A stretch of DNA of 64,000 bases, taken from the NCBI RefSeq assembly GCF_014109765.1, contig NZ_CP059139.1, positions 2,980,001 to 3,044,000 of the forward strand, written 5' to 3'. The DNA is from Pseudomonas berkeleyensis (GTDB taxonomy: Bacteria > Pseudomonadota > Gammaproteobacteria > Pseudomonadales > Pseudomonadaceae). Numbering within the stretch: position 1 is the first letter of the stretch; each line of letters begins with the position of its first letter. A program made the position numbers and the translations under genes. Positions 17,735 to 26,366 of the stretch are shown here, in pieces. Below the pieces are notes generated by a model. It made no database searches. It saw nothing but the letters and a program-made list of their open reading frames with translations, and was not told the DNA's origin.

Positions 17735-18718
17735 ATGCCCAACTTATATTATTACCGAACATTCGGGCTTAACCTTACCGTCAATCGCCCCATTCACTTC
17801 CTAACCGAAACCAACGCAAGAAAACCTGACTGCCTGATCTTGTTGCATGGCAGCACTTCTCTTGCAAAGACACCTCCACAGACCAAGCAAACCACTTCCA
17901 TCTCCTGTGAATGGATATCTGATAATGGGGAAACAGTCATTCGATTCCATGATCCTCTGAACCATGGAGAGGTCGAGTTCAAGCTGCAATCGAGTGGGAA
18001 TCAGCTGGACGCTTGGTGGACCCCAGAGGTGGACGTGCATGATGTAATACGTGTATGCACCTCAATCATGATGGGCCGCATCTTGAACGCACTCGGGAAA
18101 TTGGCTCTACATGCCAATGCAGTTCAAGTTGGCGGGTCATGTCTTTTGCTGGCTGCGCCATCGGGCGCGGGCAAGTCCAGCACCACAGCAGCACTTTTGA
18201 AAGCTGGAGCAACCTTGCTCAGCGACGATATCGTCAACATAGAAAACATCAACAATCAATTCATTGCCGCCCATGGTTTTGCTCAGTTACGACTATGGCC
18301 AGACACTGCATCCGAGCTGCTTCCTGATATGACTTCATTGGAGAGCGTCTATAAACGAACAGCACTGACGGGTGATAAGCGTTACTGGGATCTTGCGCAG
18401 CAACCTGATTCATTCAATCCGAAAGACTGCCCGATACAGGCTATTTACCTGCTGGGAGAACGCAGTAAAGATCGAATATCAGCACAGTCATTACCTGCCA
18501 ACCTAGCTATAGGCTCACTATTGCAGCAACTGTACCTGGGGCAGCCTGCTCATCCAGAGCTATGGCAAAGCCCTTTCCAGGCGCTGGTCAAGCTGGTGCA
18601 ACAAGTTCCTGTTTTTACCTTGCAACTCCTAGAGGGCTTACACAACCTACAAGGTGCTCATGATTTCCTGCTATCGCATCTCACAAGCATACCGAATGAC
18701 CGGGTAAGCGGGCTCTGA
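17735..18718 (+). CDS. HPr kinase-like protein, probable lasso-peptide serine kinase
   Basis: 327 residues. The C-terminal half carries the HPr kinase/phosphorylase-type P-loop PSGAGKSS at residues 142-149, preceded by LALHANAVQV, and followed by LLSDDIVNI, the Mg-binding acidic pair typical of these kinases. No HPr partner is nearby. HPr-kinase-like enzymes of paeninodin-type clusters phosphorylate the C-terminal Ser of the precursor; the precursor here ends in Ser, so that reaction is the leading hypothesis. ATG at 17735 is preferred (GCAGGG site); an overlapping TTG at 17729 adds two residues. Confidence 0.82.
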   Translation: MPNLYYYRTFGLNLTVNRPIHFLTETNARKPDCLILLHGSTSLAKTPPQTKQTTSISCEWISDNGETVIRFHDPLNHGEVEFKLQSSGNQLDAWWTPEVDVHDVIRVCTSIMMGRILNALGKLALHANAVQVGGSCLLLAAPSGAGKSSTTAALLKAGATLLSDDIVNIENINNQFIAAHGFAQLRLWPDTASELLPDMTSLESVYKRTALTGDKRYWDLAQQPDSFNPKDCPIQAIYLLGERSKDRISAQSLPANLAIGSLLQQLYLGQPAHPELWQSPFQALVKLVQQVPVFTLQLLEGLHNLQGAHDFLLSHLTSIPNDRVSGL

Positions 18719-18720
18719 AT

Positions 18721-20520
18721 ATGGCAATTCTCGTAGACTTTTCAGGAAATAAATTCACTCAGACCTCAGCAAACCAAAGCACACAATCACTACCCGAAAA
18801 AAACTGCATACTGGGCTGCCATGCCCGAATTGACAACCTATCCGAACTGAAAGCCAAACTTGGCTTGAATGACTCTTTCACCCACAGCATCACGACTCAG
18901 GCACTACTACTCCTGGCATTCGAGCATTGGAATGTCGACATGTTTCGACACATCAGAGGAGATTGGTGGATTGCCGTCTGGGATGCCCGCAAACAGTCCG
19001 TAATCCTGGCAATTGACCCAAGCAGTCCAACCACATTGTTCTACGCATGGACAACAACAGGGCAACTGGCATTTTCCGACTCACTCACTGAAATCCTGAA
19101 TATTGAAGGTATTTCCCAAGAACTGCACGAAGCGCGGATATTGAGCTATCTTTTACAATGGATACGCTATAACGACTTCTTGCAAACCGAATACAAAGCC
19201 ATTCGTCAGATTGGCTCAGCAACCTTCAATATATTCAAACCAGGCAAAGTACAGACAGAAACCTACTGGCAAGCCTCTCAATTTCAGATAAAGCAAGCCA
19301 ACACATCCGAAGAGTACATCGAAGAATTCTTAAGACGCTACCGGCGGGCTATAGTCAGCAGATTAGCCCATACAGGCAATGCGGCCAGCATGCTCAGTGC
19401 CGGCCTGGACTCAGGCTCAGTCACCGCCTTGGCCGCTAGCGTCTTGATGAAAGAAAACCGCGAGCTATGCGCCTACACTCACGTACCAGTTCAAGAGGCT
19501 AAAAATCTATGCCTGCCAGGGAAACTGGTCAATGAATGGCCCGCCGCTCAACAACTGGCAACGATGCACCCCAATATAAAGCACATCGCGCTCGAGAGTG
19601 ACCATCTCAATCCTATCAGTGCCATGATCTTCATGCTTCAAGCGACAGGCAGAATGCAGGCGGCCAATTCGAACGCAACCTGGATTCATCATTTATATCA
19701 GACTGTCAAACAGGACGGCTTCGACACACTATTGAGCGGTCAGGCAGGCAATATCACTGTTTCATGGAGCGGAGGTCAGAACAATTTCTGGGATTTATTG
19801 CGCAGGAAAGAATGGACTCAGGCCTCGCATTATATACGTCACAGCCAGCAAAACTGTCCTGGCAGACTGAAATTATTAGCACGCGACACGCTCCGCTATA
19901 TCAACCCTGCCCGAGACTTCCCTACCCCCCGCCTTACTCCAGCGGCAACAGCTATAACGCACCCAGATCTATGCCTGCACTGGCAACGTAGATTCGAAAC
20001 TGATTTTATATTGGATTCTGCCACAATCACCACACACCGACAGTTTCGTGACCATATGTTCCCCATGCTGACAACGTCTCACAGCTTTGGGCAATTAATC
20101 GCCAGAGCCTATGGCGTAACCCTGACTGACCCCACGAGCGATCAAAGCGTTTTCGAATGGTGCTTGCAAATCCCGGATGCAGAATTTACTAACGCCAAAC
20201 AGAGTAGGCTATTAATGAGAAATGCCATGCAAGGCATCATCCCTGAATCGACACGCACCACAAACCTCAGAGGGCTGCAACCCGCAGACCTGGGGTACCG
20301 CTACAGTAAATATCGAGAATCTGTCGCCTATGTTCTGGACTTGATGCACAACTCAGCTACGGCAGCTCATTACCTCAACCTGAACGCAATTACTAAATAT
20401 TGGCATGGCGCTCAGGCTTCAAAGATGCCCGATAGAAACCTGTTTGACTTTCATCGAGGTTTACAGGCTGGACTGTTCTTCCTAGTTCGGGAAGGGAAAA
20501 TATCGAGCCACGATTTCTAG
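18721..20520 (+). CDS. Asparagine-synthetase-like lasso cyclase (C protein)
   Basis: 599 residues, the normal length for lasso cyclases. The N-terminal glutaminase-like domain starts MAIL, lacking the catalytic Cys2 of true asparagine synthetases, so ammonia release from Gln is not expected. The C-terminal ATP-pyrophosphatase domain has the PPi-loop motif SAGLDSG at residues 226-232. In lasso biosynthesis this enzyme adenylates the Asp or Glu side chain and closes the macrolactam onto the core N-terminus. The gene begins two bases after the kinase stop, so it belongs to the same operon. Identification as cyclase rests on context as well as family. Confidence 0.85.
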   Translation: MAILVDFSGNKFTQTSANQSTQSLPEKNCILGCHARIDNLSELKAKLGLNDSFTHSITTQALLLLAFEHWNVDMFRHIRGDWWIAVWDARKQSVILAIDPSSPTTLFYAWTTTGQLAFSDSLTEILNIEGISQELHEARILSYLLQWIRYNDFLQTEYKAIRQIGSATFNIFKPGKVQTETYWQASQFQIKQANTSEEYIEEFLRRYRRAIVSRLAHTGNAASMLSAGLDSGSVTALAASVLMKENRELCAYTHVPVQEAKNLCLPGKLVNEWPAAQQLATMHPNIKHIALESDHLNPISAMIFMLQATGRMQAANSNATWIHHLYQTVKQDGFDTLLSGQAGNITVSWSGGQNNFWDLLRRKEWTQASHYIRHSQQNCPGRLKLLARDTLRYINPARDFPTPRLTPAATAITHPDLCLHWQRRFETDFILDSATITTHRQFRDHMFPMLTTSHSFGQLIARAYGVTLTDPTSDQSVFEWCLQIPDAEFTNAKQSRLLMRNAMQGIIPESTRTTNLRGLQPADLGYRYSKYRESVAYVLDLMHNSATAAHYLNLNAITKYWHGAQASKMPDRNLFDFHRGLQAGLFFLVREGKISSHDF

Positions 20521-20613
20521 CATACGGATACCTTAATTCAAACCAGGAAACTGCATGGAGCGAACCATTATGTACGGGGCCGCCCCATTCAAGAAACCTA
20601 GAAAAGGCGACCT

Positions 20614-21714
20614 TTAGGACTCCTTGCGCCAATAAACCCCGCTCCAATCTATCCATTTCAGCGGAGCCTGAATGTTCCGTTCAAGTCGGAAATCATCAAT
20701 CGCCAATCGACAGGCCTCAAACGCACCATAATCGTCAACGACCACAAAACCACCAGGAACCACTTTGTCATATAGGTTGGTCAAGACTTCCATAGTTGAC
20801 TGATATAAGTCTGCATCGAGCCTGAGAAGAGAAAGCAGCCCACAGTCCAATCCTGGCAAGGTTTCACTAAACCACCCCTTGACCAAGCGTACATGATCAC
20901 TCCATAGCTCATACCGCCTGAAGTGCTCTTCGACTCTTTCCTGACTGAATGCCAGCCACGGGTAATTGGACTCGGTAAAATCCAAACCTTCATCTTGAGG
21001 CAAAGTAGCCGGTGGCAACCCTTCAAAAGAATCTGCCGCCCATGTTTTGCGTTGTTCCTCACCAAAAGCTACTTGCAATGCCCGCAGAAAAATACTCGCC
21101 CCCCCCTGACAAACACCAGCCTCGAAAAAGTCACCCGGTATACCTTGTGCAAAAATTTGTCTCGCACAGTACTCCAGGTGATTCAACCGTCGTAGCCCTA
21201 TTAGAGTGTGGGATAAGACCGTTACAAAGCCATGCCTTTTCTTTTCCAGAAGTTCGGCATATTTTTCTGCCTCAACATGCGAGATATCGCGCAAGTAGCG
21301 GCTACGGGTTAGTCGATCCCTGGCAACGCGGTCACTTTGAAGATAGTTCACCTGCAATTCGTGCTCGGGGTATATCCAGTTTACCAAAGCACGCTTCAGC
21401 AGGCAGAGGTAGCGTGAATGGAGCGACGACTCGTTTTGATCCGGGGCAAGTGCAACAATCCAGCCAGCCAATTCCAACTCATGCAGGAAAGGTAGAATGA
21501 ACCGAGCGCATTCCCTTTCATCCACATCATATGTTTGGCATAGCTGCTCAACCATACCATCCAGTGTCTGCGGCTCATACAGCAACTGCAGTATTTCAAA
21601 CGCCACCTGGTTCAGCTTGAATGAAGATAGATCGCCCACATGAGCCACTAATGCACCATCTTCTTCAAGCTGCGCCACAATTTTCTCAGGAGAGAAATAC
21701 CAGTTCTTCGACAT
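20614..21714 (-). CDS. PqqD-like domain fused to TylF-type O-methyltransferase
   Basis: 366 residues in two parts. Residues 1-90 are PqqD-like (FKLNQVAFEILQLLYE, then helices to LAGWIVAL), a putative RiPP recognition element. Residues about 130-366 match TylF/macrocin O-methyltransferase: GIPGDFFEAGVCQGGAS (SAM-binding), AADSFEGLP, and the metal-binding DADLYQST and VVVDDYGAFEACRLA. Some lasso clusters carry TylF-like enzymes that methylate the C-terminal carboxylate; that or another O-methylation is plausible. It converges on the cyclase gene. Start at 21714 is chosen by domain fit despite a weak ribosome-binding site; an upstream ATG at 21795 reads through a T-rich stretch. Confidence 0.8.
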   Translation of the reverse strand: MSKNWYFSPEKIVAQLEEDGALVAHVGDLSSFKLNQVAFEILQLLYEPQTLDGMVEQLCQTYDVDERECARFILPFLHELELAGWIVALAPDQNESSLHSRYLCLLKRALVNWIYPEHELQVNYLQSDRVARDRLTRSRYLRDISHVEAEKYAELLEKKRHGFVTVLSHTLIGLRRLNHLEYCARQIFAQGIPGDFFEAGVCQGGASIFLRALQVAFGEEQRKTWAADSFEGLPPATLPQDEGLDFTESNYPWLAFSQERVEEHFRRYELWSDHVRLVKGWFSETLPGLDCGLLSLLRLDADLYQSTMEVLTNLYDKVVPGGFVVVDDYGAFEACRLAIDDFRLERNIQAPLKWIDWSGVYWRKES

Positions 21715-21929
21715 ATCGACCAATAGAATTAATGGGAGCCTAAAAAAAAATACAGCTTCTTTAAAAATAGACGGAGCAAACTGGGACTGCGCCATAAAAG
21801 CTTTTATCAGAACTGCCTACTAAACTTTTTATCAACAAAAGCGACTCAGAATAAATCTTATTGATCTGCTGGTAAACGGTATTTTCTTAATATTTTTTAT
21901 CTATCTCGCCTACGATTCATCAATGATTA

Positions 21930-22562
21930 CTACAGCAACAGATGTCCAAAGATGCTCGCAGCGACTAGTAGGAATACCAACCCGCAAATCACATCGATGA
22001 CCGGGGCGATCTGCAGCAGGCGCTGGCGCATCAACGGACGACTCAAGGTCAGGCCCAGCAGACTGAACCAAACCAGGCTCAGGCCGAACAGCAGCGCCGC
22101 ACAAGCCATCTTGCCTGGCAGCGACATATCCGCCGGCACCAGGCTGCTGAGTAGCGCCAGGAAGAAGACCAGCGCCTTGGGGTTGCCCAGGTTGGTGAGC
22201 ACACCGCGCAACCAAGGGCCGAATACCGAAGGCGCCAACTCGCCATCCAAGCGCCTACTCCCCACACAGCCGCTCCACCAAGCACATACAGCGCCGACAC
22301 CCAGCCACCCCAGGTAAAGCGCGCCACCGACCTGCACCAGGTCGAACAACCATTCAGTACGGCTGAGCAACAACGCCACACCACTGAGCACCAGAGTGCC
22401 ATGCAGAAGAATGCCGCAAGCCAGGCCCAACGCACTGAGCAAACCCGCTCGCCGCCCCTGATGCAAGGCAGTACGTACCACCAATGCGACATCGGGGCCA
22501 GGACTGATAAGGGCTACCGCGAACACGGCAGCCAGCGACAGCAAGACGGACGTCTCCTGCAT
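21930..22562 (-). CDS. LysE-family amino-acid exporter
   Basis: 210-residue inner-membrane protein of the LysE/RhtB superfamily. It has about six hydrophobic segments and the family motif ISPGPDVALVVRTALHQGRRAGLLSALGLACG near the N-terminus (residues 20-50) plus LTNLGNPKALVFF near residue 123. Such proteins export amino acids or related metabolites; the substrate cannot be told. Start at 22562 has a TTGGAG site. It lies 46 bases downstream of an AraC-type regulator on the same strand, a common regulator-exporter pairing. Confidence 0.88.
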   Translation of the reverse strand: MQETSVLLSLAAVFAVALISPGPDVALVVRTALHQGRRAGLLSALGLACGILLHGTLVLSGVALLLSRTEWLFDLVQVGGALYLGWLGVGAVCAWWSGCVGSRRLDGELAPSVFGPWLRGVLTNLGNPKALVFFLALLSSLVPADMSLPGKMACAALLFGLSLVWFSLLGLTLSRPLMRQRLLQIAPVIDVICGLVFLLVAASIFGHLLL

Positions 22563-22608
22563 GGTGATCTCCAAGGGATAGAAGGGGGAAAACGAAAGTG
22601 CGGACGAA

Positions 22609-23412
22609 TCAGCCCTGGCGCAGGCGCGCCGGCGGTAAACCGTATGTGCGGCGGAACAAGCGCGAGAAATGCGCCTGATCGTAGAAGCCCAGACGCAGCG
22701 CGATCTCACTCAAGGGCTCACCCGCCAACACTAGCGGTAGCGCCCGCTGCAAGCGCAGCTGGGTAAGCCACTGATGCGGTGGCAAGCCCGTGTGCTGACG
22801 GAATCGGCGTAGCACCTGCCAGGGGCTCATCCCGCAGAAACTCGCGATATCTTCCAGCGACGGCGGGTCGTCCAGACGACTCTCCAACCAATCACGCAAT
22901 TCTTGCCAGGTACGCCTATCGAAGACGCTCTCCGTATCACTGACGCGTAATGTCGAGCCCATCTCCAGCAAGCTCGCCAGCGCTTGCCAGAGAGCAGTCT
23001 CCTGAGCCAGTGCCGAGCCCCCCAGCATCGCAGCATGAAACTGATGCAGATGCTGCGACAACAGCGGGTGGCGCAGGCTGGAAGTGGTCAGCCGTGGCGC
23101 GCCCTGACGTCCATCACTCAGGGTACGACTGGCCTCGTCCAGCCAGTGTGGATCGAAGGCCATCACACGGATACGGTAACTTTCGCCATCCAGACAGGCG
23201 CCATCGTGTATGCCTTCGGGGGCCATCACCAGGACGTCTCCCGCCCCGACCTGGCGGCGCTCTCCACGATAGTCATAGCGGTGCCGCCCCTGAACCAGCA
23301 GACCGACGTGGTATTCCAGGTGAAAGTGCCGGGGAAAGGCAAAGCGGCGGTACTCGGCGTCGATCAGGCGTACGCCGGGCAAACTGCTTTGAATGTGAGT
23401 GATGTGATCCAT
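22609..23412 (-). CDS. AraC-family transcriptional regulator
   Basis: 267 residues. An N-terminal cupin-like sensor domain (RHFHLEYHVGLLVQGRHRYDYRG and GDVLVMAPEGIHDG) is joined to a C-terminal AraC DNA-binding domain with two helix-turn-helix motifs: LEDIASFCGMSPWQVLRRF and LSEIALRLGFYDQAHFSRLFRR. Expected to activate the adjacent LysE-type exporter gene in response to a small ligand. The two genes are co-oriented, so autoregulation through the region upstream of 23412 is plausible. Confidence 0.9.
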   Translation of the reverse strand: MDHITHIQSSLPGVRLIDAEYRRFAFPRHFHLEYHVGLLVQGRHRYDYRGERRQVGAGDVLVMAPEGIHDGACLDGESYRIRVMAFDPHWLDEASRTLSDGRQGAPRLTTSSLRHPLLSQHLHQFHAAMLGGSALAQETALWQALASLLEMGSTLRVSDTESVFDRRTWQELRDWLESRLDDPPSLEDIASFCGMSPWQVLRRFRQHTGLPPHQWLTQLRLQRALPLVLAGEPLSEIALRLGFYDQAHFSRLFRRTYGLPPARLRQG

Positions 23413-23469
23413 GGCGCGTACTGTAGCGCCATGGATCAGGCAAATCTTGGATGAAATTGCAGATATCGG

Positions 23470-23485
23470 AGCCTTTGCAAAGGCT
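23470..23485. repeat. Perfect 16-base palindrome
   Basis: AGCCTTTGCAAAGGCT, about 58 bases upstream of the AraC gene start and also downstream of the thioesterase stop. It could be an AraC-proximal operator, or the stem of a loop-poor terminator. A second small hairpin (GGCTGG-TGTT-CCAGCC) lies about 70 bases further right. Confidence 0.45.
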
Positions 23486-23617
23486 ATCGAGACAGAGCAG
23501 CGACCACTCGAATCGAGCGAAGAACGTCTGGGCTGTAAATGAGTTTTTGGCCGGGCTGGTGTTCCAGCCTGATTTCAATGCAGCATGGCCGACGCGCAGC
23601 AGACGTTGAACAGGCTC

Positions 23618-24061
23618 TCAGAGCTTCGGCGGCTGCTCGCCCAACGGCACGATGGCCATGGTCAGTCGCGAGATGCAGCTGGCCTTGCCGTCGTCGCCAC
23701 TGAGGCGAATATCCCAGACGTGAGTGGTACGCCCCAGATGAACCGGCCGCGCCACCGCATGCACACGCCCGCTACGCAGGCCGCGCAGATGGTTGGCATT
23801 GACCTCCAGACCGACACAGTAAAAACGGCTGCTGTCGATACACAGATAGCTGGCGGTCGAACCGAGGGTTTCCGCCAGCACCACCGAGGCACCACCATGC
23901 AGCAGGCCGTAAGGCTGATGAGTGCGCGAATCGATCACCATGCTGGCACTGAGCGATTCTTCGTCAAAGGATTCGAAGCGGATGTCCAACACCTCGCCAA
24001 TGCTGTTTTTCAGCGTTGCGTTGAGTGCCTCGAGATCGGGTGTTCGTTGCCACAAGCCCAT
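23618..24061 (-). CDS. Hotdog-fold thioesterase (PaaI/MenI-like)
   Basis: 147 residues with a single hotdog domain: PYGLLHGGASVVLAETLGS, the HGG motif and following helix that place the acyl-CoA thioester, near residues 48-66. It probably hydrolyses aryl- or acyl-CoA in the cytoplasm. Start at 24061 (MGLWQRTPDL) has AAGGAATG upstream. It begins 56 bases after the stop of the acyl-CoA synthetase gene and is probably co-transcribed with it; pairing a synthetase with a thioesterase suggests a CoA-recycling or proofreading role. Confidence 0.87.
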   Translation of the reverse strand: MGLWQRTPDLEALNATLKNSIGEVLDIRFESFDEESLSASMVIDSRTHQPYGLLHGGASVVLAETLGSTASYLCIDSSRFYCVGLEVNANHLRGLRSGRVHAVARPVHLGRTTHVWDIRLSGDDGKASCISRLTMAIVPLGEQPPKL

Positions 24062-24116
24062 GGAAGCATTCCTTGTGCATTTGAAGAACAGGGCCAGTTG
24101 CCTGGCCCATTGATGA

Positions 24117-25784
24117 TCAGTCGTGCCAAAGCACCGTTTCGCTGCGCTGCTGCCACTCGGCGAAACGCTCGCCATAGGTACCTTCGATCACCGCGCGCTT
24201 GATCTTCAGGGTCGGAGTCAGAAAGCCATTCTCCACCGCCCAGACCTCCTTGACCAAAACCAGACCTTGCAGCCGCTCATGTTGATCGAGGCGACCATTG
24301 ACCTCGGCGAGCAATGCCTTGAGGCTGCTTTCAAGCTCGTCTCGGCTGTCGTTGGCGGCTTCCTGACGCCCCACATCGGACAGCACGCACAACGCGATGG
24401 GTTGCGGCAGGCCGTCACCAACCACGCAGACCTGTTCGATGCGCGAGTGCTCGCCGATGCGGTTCTCGATCGGTGCAGGCGCCACGTACTTGCCCTTGCT
24501 GGTCTTGAAGATTTCCTTGATCCGCCCGGTCAGCCGCAGATTGCCCTCGGCATCCTGCTCGCCCTTGTCACCGGTGCGCAGGAAACCATCATCGGTCAGC
24601 GCTTCGGCGGTCTTGGCCGGATCCTTGTAGTACCCCTGCATGGTCGCACCGCTGCGTACCTGAACTTCGCCGTCCTCGGCGATGCGCACCTCGACACCAG
24701 GGTTGTTCTGGCCGATCCAGCCCTGCTTGAACTTGCCCGGCAGGCAGACATGGGAATAACCGCAGTTCTCGGTCATGCCGTAGACCTCCTGGATCTCCAT
24801 ACCCAGACGGCGATACCAGTTGAGCAGCGCAATCGGCACCGGCGCCGCCCCGGACAGCGCATAACGGATGGCGTCCAGGCCGAGCCCGGCAAGCACCTTA
24901 CGTCCGACGATGCGGCCGATGATCGGCAGTTTCAGCAAGCGATCGAGTTTCTGCGCCGGCATCTTGCTGTAAACACCCATCTGGAACTTGGTCCAGATAC
25001 GCGGAACGCCAAACATCACGGTCGGCCGTGCGCGCTTGAGATCTTCAAGGAAGGTATCCAGGCTTTCGGCGAAAAAGATCGTCTGCCCCGCATAGATGGA
25101 CGCCAGCTCGACGAACATGCGTTCAGCCACGTGACAAAGCGGCAGATAGGAAATCAGCCGATCGTCTTCACCCACTCCGAACAGTTTGATGGCGTTGCCA
25201 GCGGCGAAGCCGAAATTGGAGAAGTTGTGCATCACGCCCTTGGGCGTGCCAGTCGTACCGGAGGTGTAGATGATGGTCGCCAACTGGTTGGCGGCAGGCT
25301 TGGGGTCATCCTGAATCGGCGCACTGCGCTGCAGGTCGTCCCAGCTGTGATCGAAGGTGCCTTGCGGATGCAGCGGCAGGCTGACAGTCGGCATCCCCTG
25401 AGGTAACCCTGGCGCCATCGCGGCCCAGTCATCGAGCTTGCCGATGAAGGCCAGCTGCGCCTCGGAATGCTCCAGCACCTGGCGCATGGACTCAGCTGTG
25501 AGGTTGGGATAGAGCGGAACCGACACATGCCCAGCCATCCAGATCGCCAGATCGGTAATGATCCAGTGCGCGCAGTTCTTGGAAACGATGGCGATGCGAC
25601 TGCCCTGCGGCAATTCGCGACTACGCAACCAGTTGGCGGTACGGCGAGCCTGCTCGCCCACATCGGCCCAGGTCAGTTCCAGCAGTTGCCCACCACCAAG
25701 GGGTTGCACCATGTAGCGTTTGTTCGGGTGCCTTGCTTCACGTTCGTAAAACAGCTCGAGCGGCAAACGGATTGCATCAGCCAC
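24117..25784 (-). CDS. AMP-binding long-chain acyl-CoA synthetase-like protein
   Basis: 555-residue adenylate-forming enzyme. The A3 phosphate loop is TIIYTSGTTGTPKGVMHNFSN near residue 170, later signatures are YGMTENCGYS, FLRTGDKGEQDAEGNLRLTGRIKE and the C-terminal lysine loop SKGKYVAPAPIE. The overall form is closest to FadD15/long-chain fatty acid CoA ligases. It activates a carboxylic acid to acyl-CoA via acyl-AMP. The start is GTG at 25784, preceded by a perfect AGGAGG; longer frames upstream cross the promoter. A 22-base palindromic operator lies just upstream. Confidence 0.9.
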   Translation of the reverse strand: MADAIRLPLELFYEREARHPNKRYMVQPLGGGQLLELTWADVGEQARRTANWLRSRELPQGSRIAIVSKNCAHWIITDLAIWMAGHVSVPLYPNLTAESMRQVLEHSEAQLAFIGKLDDWAAMAPGLPQGMPTVSLPLHPQGTFDHSWDDLQRSAPIQDDPKPAANQLATIIYTSGTTGTPKGVMHNFSNFGFAAGNAIKLFGVGEDDRLISYLPLCHVAERMFVELASIYAGQTIFFAESLDTFLEDLKRARPTVMFGVPRIWTKFQMGVYSKMPAQKLDRLLKLPIIGRIVGRKVLAGLGLDAIRYALSGAAPVPIALLNWYRRLGMEIQEVYGMTENCGYSHVCLPGKFKQGWIGQNNPGVEVRIAEDGEVQVRSGATMQGYYKDPAKTAEALTDDGFLRTGDKGEQDAEGNLRLTGRIKEIFKTSKGKYVAPAPIENRIGEHSRIEQVCVVGDGLPQPIALCVLSDVGRQEAANDSRDELESSLKALLAEVNGRLDQHERLQGLVLVKEVWAVENGFLTPTLKIKRAVIEGTYGERFAEWQQRSETVLWHD

Positions 25785-25816
25785 AGGGCTTCCTCCTTTG
25801 TTGTTTTTGTAGGAAT

Positions 25817-25838
25817 CAACCAAGCACTTGCTTGGTTG
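25817..25838. promoter_or_regulatory. Palindromic operator before the acyl-CoA synthetase gene
   Basis: CAACCAAGCA-CT-TGCTTGGTTG, perfect ten-base arms, 33 bases before the GTG start. On the reverse strand a TTGCAC / AATAGT pair with 17-base spacing can be read immediately upstream, so a bound protein would block promoter escape. The form suits a TetR-family acyl-CoA-responsive repressor. Confidence 0.65.
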
Positions 25839-25907
25839 ACTATTCCACGCAGACAAAGGAGGTGCAAGTTAAGAAATGTTTCCCGCTGTAGCGGAAGGGA
25901 AAAACAC

Positions 25908-26366
25908 TCAGCGCGGATGGATCAGCGCCAGCAGTTCCATCAGCCCCGCCGCCGGTATGTCGCCCTCCAACTCGGCCAGGCTGGCGGTGCGCATCGGCAA
26001 GGGTTCCTGACGATGGCCATGCACCAGCAAACCACCCAAAGCCCCCACCAGCGGCTGGTGGGTGACCAGAAGCACCTCGGCGCTCTCACGCTCATCGAGA
26101 TACTTGAGCACCTCGCGCGGGTCACTGTCCGGCGTCAGCCACGGCACGGTGGTCAATGGCCCATTGAAACCCAGCTCGCTGCGCACCAGCTCCGCCGTTT
26201 GCTGGGCACGCACGTAGGGGCTGACGAGAATGGCGGTCAACGGTCTTCCAGCCAGCTGCTTGGCGGCCTGCCGTACTTCCTGGCGGCCATGGGCGGTCAG
26301 CTCACGCGCCGCGTCAGTGGCCGCATGCGGCTCGGCCTGGCCGTGACGCAGCAACCACAACCTCAC
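25908..26366 (-). CDS. sixA: Phosphohistidine phosphatase SixA
   Basis: 152-residue histidine-phosphatase superfamily protein with the RHG signature in MRLWLLRHGQAEP (His8 nucleophile) and a second His in LLVTHQPLVG. SixA dephosphorylates phosphohistidine, for example on HPt domains or the nitrogen phosphotransferase protein. Length and sequence match SixA. Its ATG overlaps the stop of the DUF4389 gene by four bases; with gpsA further upstream this gives a gpsA-DUF4389-sixA operon. Confidence 0.92.
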   Translation of the reverse strand: MRLWLLRHGQAEPHAATDAARELTAHGRQEVRQAAKQLAGRPLTAILVSPYVRAQQTAELVRSELGFNGPLTTVPWLTPDSDPREVLKYLDERESAEVLLVTHQPLVGALGGLLVHGHRQEPLPMRTASLAELEGDIPAAGLMELLALIHPR

